Source: JAQVOO01 sp964524755
GTDB lineage: Bacteria > Spirochaetota > Spirochaetia > Sphaerochaetales > Sphaerochaetaceae
Direction of reading: 5' to 3'
Assembly (NCBI GenBank): GCA_964524755.1
Contig: CAZGDR010000026.1
Coordinates: forward strand, 1-27,003
Length of the DNA stretch: 27,003 nt
Shown here: positions 22,736 through 27,003 of the stretch, piece by piece
How the letters are laid out: every line of letters begins with the position of its first letter
Numbering within the stretch: position 1 is the stretch's first letter
Position numbers and translations under genes: made by a program
Notes under the pieces: generated by a model
The model's database searches: none
What the model saw: only the letters and a program-made list of their open reading frames with translations
What the model was told of the DNA's origin: nothing

Positions 22736-24865
22736 ATGGATAAAAAACGAATTGTAATTCTTGGCGGAGGGTATGCCGGGGTCCATGCGGCCAAAAAACT
22801 GCACAAAGCCTTCAGAAGGATGAAAGATAAAGTTGAGATTACATTAATCGATCGACATAAATATCATATCTTAATGACAGAGTTACACGAGGTTGCGGGA
22901 AACCGTGTTGAAGAAGCCTCAGTAAAAATTTCATTTGACAGGATTTTTTCTGGAAAAATGGTGACTGTGGTTCGCGATGAAATTACAACCATTGATTTTA
23001 AAAAGCAAGTTCTGAAAGGAGTTGGTGGAAATTATCCTTATGATCAGCTCTTAATTGCAACTGGAGCTGAAGCAACTGACTTCAATATTCCTGGTGTTAA
23101 AGAACATGCCTTTTACCTGTGGGGTATAGCTGATGCTCTTCGCATTAAAAAACATATTATAGATATTGTAAGGGATGCCTCATACGAGCAAGATGAAGAA
23201 ACCCGCAAAAAAATGTTAACCTTCGTCGTTGCTGGTGGTGGTTTTACCGGCGTTGAGATGGTAGGTGAACTTATTGAATGGCTTCCAATCCTCTGCAAAG
23301 AATATGGAGTGGACCATGATGAAGTAAAACTTATAAATGTAGAAGCTCTCGGTAGTATTCTAAATATGATCTCCGATAAACCTCGCCATAAAGCAATTGC
23401 TTATATGGAGAAGAAAGGAGTTGAAGTTAGAACCAATAGTCTTATTGTCAACGTAGACGAAGATAGCCTGACTATTCGTGACGGTTCAGTTATTAAAACC
23501 AATACACTCATTTGGACTTGTGGTATTCGAGGTTCCTCTTTTGCGCATGCCTTAGAAATAACAGACGGAAAAGTTCAACGCAAACGGGTTGATGAATTTA
23601 TGAAGACACCCGATTATGACAACGTCTTCTTAGCTGGTGATGGCATTTGGTTAATGGAAAACGGGAAACCTGTTCCACAGATTGTAGAAGCTGCTGAACA
23701 AACAGCGGCTGTAGCTGCAGAAGGTATTATTCAAAATGTCAGAGGAAAATTAGGACTTGCAGTTAAACCTGTGGCCCCTTTCAAATCAAATTTCCATGGT
23801 TTTATGATCTCAATAGGCGGTCGTTATGCTGTTTCAGAGACTAAGGGCATTGTCCTCTCTGGTTTCTTGGCTCAAGCAGTTAAGCACATGGTTAACATGT
23901 ATTATCAGTTTGGAGTCTGTGGAATAAACGGCGCATGGAATTATTTTAAGCATGAAATCTTAACAATCAAACATAAAAGATCGCTTATCGGTGGTATGGC
24001 TACCTATCGTATCCCCTCCTACTGGACGGTTTTCTTACGTATGTTCCTCGGAGTGATGTGGCTTATCGAAGGAATTAAAAAGGTTACCGGAGGATGGCTC
24101 ACCGATACTACAGGGAGTAAAGTATATTGGGGACCTGTGGCCAATGGTGATGCGGTCTCTGCTGCTACCAATGGTGTTGCTACAGCTGCTACTACTCAGC
24201 CTGTTGTCGACGGTGTCGCAGCAGCTACTCAAACAGCAGCTAATGGTGTTGCTACAGCTGTTGAAGCAGTTACGGCTGCTACTACTCAAACTGTTGTCGA
24301 TAGTGTCACAGCAGCTACGCAAACGGCAGTTAATGGTGTTGCTACAGCAGTTGAAGCAGTTACAGCTGCTACTCAACCAATTGTAGACAGCATTACCGCG
24401 GCTACAGCCGCAGTAGAAGCTACGGGAGAAGCAGTTCAACAGTTTGCTCCACCGTTGTTGAAAGAGCCATTGGCTTTGTTCAACTGGATCAATACAACTT
24501 TTGTAGCCATAGCCCCCTACTTCTTCCAAATTATGATTGTTGTCGCAGAAGTGGGAATCGGGTTATGTTTTATTGCTGGATTGTTCACATTCCCAGCCGC
24601 AATTGTATCGTTGGGATTATCGGTCATGTTCTTAATTGGAGCTCTTGCTGGTAAAGAGATAATCTGGTTTATGGCGGTTTCAATTGTAATGTTGGGTGGT
24701 GCTGGTCGTGCATTCGGTCTCGATTATTGGGTTATGCCTTACTTGAAAAAACTCTGGAATAAAACACCCATTGCAAAGAAACTCTATCTTTTCATGGATG
24801 AACCTGAATTTACCCAGCGCCAAATGGAACGCCGTTTAGCAAAACAGAAGGATGTTGTTAAATAA
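22736..24865 (+). CDS. ndh2: Type II NADH dehydrogenase with C-terminal DoxX-like membrane domain and Ala-rich insertion (Ndh2)
   Basis: Oxidises NADH with FAD and passes electrons to a membrane quinone without pumping ions. The 709-aa protein is far longer than ordinary NDH-2 (about 400-450 aa). Residues 1-400 hold the FAD motif GGGYAG (10-15), the NADH motif GGGFTGVE (167-174), FLAGDG near 300 and AEQTA near 322. A membrane helix lies at about 430-448 (FLRMFLGVMWLIEGIKK). An Ala/Thr/Val repeat region (about 465-570) follows, then about three more helices (590-680) and a basic tail. The helices resemble one four-helix DoxX-type domain split by the repeats. Listeria Ndh2 is also marked by a C-terminal membrane extension. 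AAGGAG at 22723-22728 sets the start. dmkB follows after 2 bases. Confidence 0.9.
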   Translation: MDKKRIVILGGGYAGVHAAKKLHKAFRRMKDKVEITLIDRHKYHILMTELHEVAGNRVEEASVKISFDRIFSGKMVTVVRDEITTIDFKKQVLKGVGGNYPYDQLLIATGAEATDFNIPGVKEHAFYLWGIADALRIKKHIIDIVRDASYEQDEETRKKMLTFVVAGGGFTGVEMVGELIEWLPILCKEYGVDHDEVKLINVEALGSILNMISDKPRHKAIAYMEKKGVEVRTNSLIVNVDEDSLTIRDGSVIKTNTLIWTCGIRGSSFAHALEITDGKVQRKRVDEFMKTPDYDNVFLAGDGIWLMENGKPVPQIVEAAEQTAAVAAEGIIQNVRGKLGLAVKPVAPFKSNFHGFMISIGGRYAVSETKGIVLSGFLAQAVKHMVNMYYQFGVCGINGAWNYFKHEILTIKHKRSLIGGMATYRIPSYWTVFLRMFLGVMWLIEGIKKVTGGWLTDTTGSKVYWGPVANGDAVSAATNGVATAATTQPVVDGVAAATQTAANGVATAVEAVTAATTQTVVDSVTAATQTAVNGVATAVEAVTAATQPIVDSITAATAAVEATGEAVQQFAPPLLKEPLALFNWINTTFVAIAPYFFQIMIVVAEVGIGLCFIAGLFTFPAAIVSLGLSVMFLIGALAGKEIIWFMAVSIVMLGGAGRAFGLDYWVMPYLKKLWNKTPIAKKLYLFMDEPEFTQRQMERRLAKQKDVVK
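24188..24421 (+). repeat. 90-bp tandem repeats inside ndh2 coding 30-residue Ala/Thr/Val units
   Basis: Two full 30-residue units (485-514 and 515-544; nt 24188-24277 and 24278-24367) differ at only four residues. A degenerate third copy runs from residue 545 to about 562, and a fragment (NGVATA) precedes the first. Each unit runs ATTQ-x-VVD-x-V then AATQTA-x-NGVATAVEAVTA. Third-base changes show purifying selection on protein sequence. The unit lacks Lys and Arg and is predicted to be helical. Alternative reading frames stay open here only because of the repeat. Confidence 0.88.
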
Positions 24866-24867
24866 TT

Positions 24868-25854
24868 ATGAATCTATTTTGGAAAGGCGAACCAAAACTT
24901 CAATCTGATTTATTAGCTGTGGGTTCGTTAATAGACGAAACGATTGAGCATGCTCATCCTTTTGTAAAGCATCTGTTAACCTCGCAATTGAAAACTAGCG
25001 GAAAGCAATTACGCCCAGCGTTAGCTATGATAGGCTGGCGCTTAGGTGAGCCTGATCGTAAAAATGAGGTCTTGCGGATAGCCAGCGTTTTGGAAATGAT
25101 CCATATGGCCTCGTTGATTCATGATGATATTATTGATAACGCAGGGACAAGGCGCGGTATCCCTACCCTCTATGCTCAAGTAGGGGCCAAGCAGGCGGTC
25201 TTAGCTGGTGATTATTTACTCTCTCGAGCAATGTCTTTAGTAGGAGGCAGAGAGGGCGACCTTGAAGCCTCTGCCGTCGCTAATGCATTCAGCCGATTAT
25301 GTGAAAGTGAACTAGAGCAAGATGCCGGGCATGGTGATTTCTCGATTTCTATTGTAACCTATTTACGTAGAATTGCAGGAAAGACGGCATCACTCTTTGC
25401 CCTAAGTGCTTATGCTGGAGCTGCAGTCGCCAAAGCTCCAATTCGCTTACAACAGCGGATGCATCGGATTGGTTACAATATGGGGATGGCTTTCCAGATC
25501 CAAGATGACATATTAGATTATGATGGGACCCCTGAAAAGCTTGGCAAAGAGGTGGGACGTGATTTGATGAGCGGTATTCCCACACTCCCTTTATTAGAAG
25601 CCCTAGAAAACGAACGCTCTAGGCCTGTCGAACAAAGAGTTCTATCTACTCTCATTCACAAACAAAAAATGACCAAACGAAATGTTCTACAAGCCATTAC
25701 ATTAACCCGCGATTTGCAAGGAATCGAAAAATCTAAAGCTCTGGCAGCCTCTTACGCAAATAGAGCATTTAGAGATATCCAGAAACTAGAGAACGAAGAG
25801 GTCTCTTCTCTGCTTCTGAATATGTTTAATCGATTATCAAATCGCACATATTAA
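24868..25854 (+). CDS. Long-chain polyprenyl diphosphate synthase (DmkB-like)
   Basis: Elongates isoprenyl diphosphates with isopentenyl diphosphate, supplying the quinone tail. The 328-aa protein has GKQLRP (45-50), the first Asp-rich motif DDIID (86-90), RRG, and the second Asp-rich motif FQIQDDILD (213-217) followed by LGKEVGRDLMSG. Residues -5 and -4 from the first motif are Ala81 and Ser82. Small residues there are the rule in long-chain (heptaprenyl or octaprenyl type) rather than farnesyl synthases. It starts 2 bases after the ndh2 stop with only a distant AAGGAT, so coupling to ndh2 is likely. Listeria DmkB, in the EET locus, has the same role for demethylmenaquinone. No UbiA-type prenyltransferase is in the window. 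Confidence 0.9.
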   Translation: MNLFWKGEPKLQSDLLAVGSLIDETIEHAHPFVKHLLTSQLKTSGKQLRPALAMIGWRLGEPDRKNEVLRIASVLEMIHMASLIHDDIIDNAGTRRGIPTLYAQVGAKQAVLAGDYLLSRAMSLVGGREGDLEASAVANAFSRLCESELEQDAGHGDFSISIVTYLRRIAGKTASLFALSAYAGAAVAKAPIRLQQRMHRIGYNMGMAFQIQDDILDYDGTPEKLGKEVGRDLMSGIPTLPLLEALENERSRPVEQRVLSTLIHKQKMTKRNVLQAITLTRDLQGIEKSKALAASYANRAFRDIQKLENEEVSSLLLNMFNRLSNRTY

Positions 25855-25871
25855 CAAACAGAGGAGAAAAC

Positions 25872-26114
25872 ATGTCCATTGAACAACAAACACTTGATTC
25901 AGAATATGAATTACAGCTCAACCTTCTCTCCCTCCGTTCAAAAAGCCCTAATTTTAATATCGAAGACATTGAACAAGAGTACCACCATCTTCTGATTTAT
26001 CAGGGACAGGATTGGGGTGGTCGAGGAGAAATCAAGAACGCTGAAATTCAAGGACATGTGTATGCCTATCAAATTTTCTTAAAGCGTTGGAGAGAACAAC
26101 AAAAAACTACTTAA
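25872..26114 (+). CDS. Small hypothetical protein, 80 aa
   Basis: I do not recognise this protein. GAGGAG at 25861-25866 lies 5 bases before the ATG. The gene starts 17 bases after the polyprenyl synthase stop, so it looks like the last gene of the ndh2 operon. It is soluble, without Cys or signal peptide. The N-terminal half is acidic (LDSEYELQLNLLSLRSK, then IEDIEQEYHHLL). A glycine-rich turn (GQDWGGRGEI) and a basic helix (YAYQIFLKRWREQQK) follow. Its stop overlaps the aldo/keto reductase stop by 4 bp. Confidence 0.72.
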   Translation: MSIEQQTLDSEYELQLNLLSLRSKSPNFNIEDIEQEYHHLLIYQGQDWGGRGEIKNAEIQGHVYAYQIFLKRWREQQKTT

Positions 26115-26938
26115 AAATCAAAAGAGTCTGGGTTCGCTCCAAATCGTGAATTTTTGTTTAAGGCGTCAATCTTAGTCATATCTTCATCTGACAATGAAAA
26201 ATCAAAAATCTGGGCATTCTCACGAATTCGATGATCGTGAACAGACTTCGGAATAATGACTATTTCATGTTGTAAGTGCCAGCGCAGAACAACTTGAGCC
26301 GGTGTCTTGTTATACTTTTTACCTATCTCAATAAGAAGAGGTATATCCAAGTTCCCTTTCATCAAAGGACTCCAGGCTTCCACAACAATATTGTTCAGCT
26401 TACAAAAGTCTCGAAGTTCTTTTTGGTTTAATAATGGGTGTAATTCAATTTGATTGACTGCAGGGACGGTATCGCTGACTGCCAAAATATCTTTCAGATG
26501 ATGCACGTGGAAGTTACTAACTCCAATAGCACGCACTTTTCCTTGCTTATAGAGTTCAAGTAGAGCACGCCAAGTATCCAGATATTTTCCTGCTACAGGC
26601 CAGTGAATTAAATAGAGGTCTAAATAGTCTAAACCTAACTTTTTCAAACTTGTATCAAAGGCTTTTAAAGTTGTCTCATACCCCTGATCTTCATTCCAAA
26701 CTTTAGAGGTAATAAACACAGACTCCCGTGCAACACCACTCTCTTTTAGAGCTTGCCCTACTCCCTCTTCGTTGCCATACACAGCGGCGGTGTCAATGCT
26801 ACGATACCCATACCGCAGGGCTGATTTAACAGCATTCACGACTGGCGAGCCATCGCCAACTTTAAACACCCCTAATCCGAGGCCAGGCATAGCCACTCCA
26901 TTATTAAGCATTACGGTATCTTGTACATTCTGTAACAT
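26111..26938 (-). CDS. Aldo/keto reductase (AKR5-like, 2,5-diketo-gluconate reductase type)
   Basis: A cytoplasmic NADPH-dependent reductase of aldehydes and ketones, 275 aa, in a TIM-barrel fold. The catalytic tetrad is visible: Asp49 and Tyr54 in SIDTAAVYGNE, Lys79 in TSKVWNED, and His112 in LYLIHWPV. Further family blocks are GVSNFHVHHL, NQIELHPLL and VIIPKSVHDHRIREN, the last being the cofactor-binding segment. AGGAGG lies 5 bases before the ATG. The true substrate cannot be told from the sequence. It is convergent with the small hypothetical gene and probably unrelated to the electron-transfer locus. Confidence 0.93.
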   Translation of the reverse strand: MLQNVQDTVMLNNGVAMPGLGLGVFKVGDGSPVVNAVKSALRYGYRSIDTAAVYGNEEGVGQALKESGVARESVFITSKVWNEDQGYETTLKAFDTSLKKLGLDYLDLYLIHWPVAGKYLDTWRALLELYKQGKVRAIGVSNFHVHHLKDILAVSDTVPAVNQIELHPLLNQKELRDFCKLNNIVVEAWSPLMKGNLDIPLLIEIGKKYNKTPAQVVLRWHLQHEIVIIPKSVHDHRIRENAQIFDFSLSDEDMTKIDALNKNSRFGANPDSFDF

Positions 26939-26970
26939 GAAATCCTCCTAACAACATAGTTGATACTTCT

Positions 26971-27000
26971 AATATATCTATAATTCTCTCTACTGACCAA
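26971..27000 (-). promoter_or_regulatory. Weak candidate promoter of the aldo/keto reductase gene
   Basis: On the minus strand TTGGTC (26995-27000) and TATATT (26971-26976) are 18 bases apart, leaving a leader of about 25 bases with AGGAGG. The region is AT-rich and other -10-like words occur, so the choice is uncertain. Confidence 0.35.
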
Positions 27001-27003
27001 TCC

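Noticed and set aside
24035..24529. Ser/Cys-rich minus-strand frame and a Leu-rich plus-strand frame over the ndh2 repeats
   Set aside because: The 90-bp repeat unit is a multiple of three, so alternative frames stay open by chance. Codon-position changes support only the Ndh2 frame.
20398..25854. Two-subunit heptaprenyl diphosphate synthase (component I at 20398 with component II at 24868)
   Set aside because: The first protein is a polytopic membrane protein of the Gx family, despite the common annotation name. The second has complete catalytic motifs of a single-chain synthase.

Overview
The window is about 43% G+C by eye and densely coded. It reads as one chromosomal segment of a diderm bacterium, most likely a spirochaete (Sphaerochaeta/Treponema-like). 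This placement is an inference from the relaxed lipoprotein boxes, the many secreted lipoproteins with Pro/Ala-rich tethers, a lipoprotein FKBP of the Mip type, and gene content without respiratory complexes. I could not confirm the taxon. I saw no rRNA, tRNA, CRISPR array or insertion sequence. No gap without a gene exceeds 300 bases.

Left part (1-6144): an oligopeptide-binding lipoprotein ends in a strong intrinsic terminator. A tight operon follows: aroA (divergent EPSP synthase), a threonine aldolase, an EFR1-type flavodoxin-ferredoxin protein and a MalY/PatB C-S lyase. Its genes overlap or nearly touch. Middle part (6137-18560): addB-addA (recombination helicase-nuclease, minus strand) diverges from a CPBP membrane protease. 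Next come a zinc-ribbon/TM2 protein, a membrane-anchored DRGH nuclease, a glycerophosphodiesterase lipoprotein, an FKBP isomerase lipoprotein, cysK, and an AlkD-like DNA glycosylase overlapping cysK.

Right part (18557-25854) is the most interesting region. Its genes match most of the flavin-based extracellular electron transfer (EET) set known from Listeria monocytogenes. They are a lipoprotein with three FMN-binding domains (PplA role), a NusG-domain-II protein (EetA), a Gx-family membrane protein (EetB), a small EcfT-like membrane protein (candidate FmnA), a lipoprotein ApbE flavin transferase (FmnB), a type II NADH dehydrogenase with a C-terminal membrane domain (Ndh2) and a long-chain polyprenyl diphosphate synthase (DmkB). 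The expected flow is NADH to Ndh2, to a demethylmenaquinone-type quinone, to flavinylated lipoprotein and outward. DmkA, RibU and the ECF ATPases are not in the window. A small unknown protein and an aldo/keto reductase close the segment.

A second theme is transcription geometry. Several genes that lack a Shine-Dalgarno site (aroA, addB, the CPBP protease, eetA, apbE) have a good -10 box ending only 6-7 bases before the ATG. This predicts leaderless mRNAs. Genes with a clear Shine-Dalgarno site do not show this arrangement. Several convergent pairs overlap at their stop codons and have no visible terminator.
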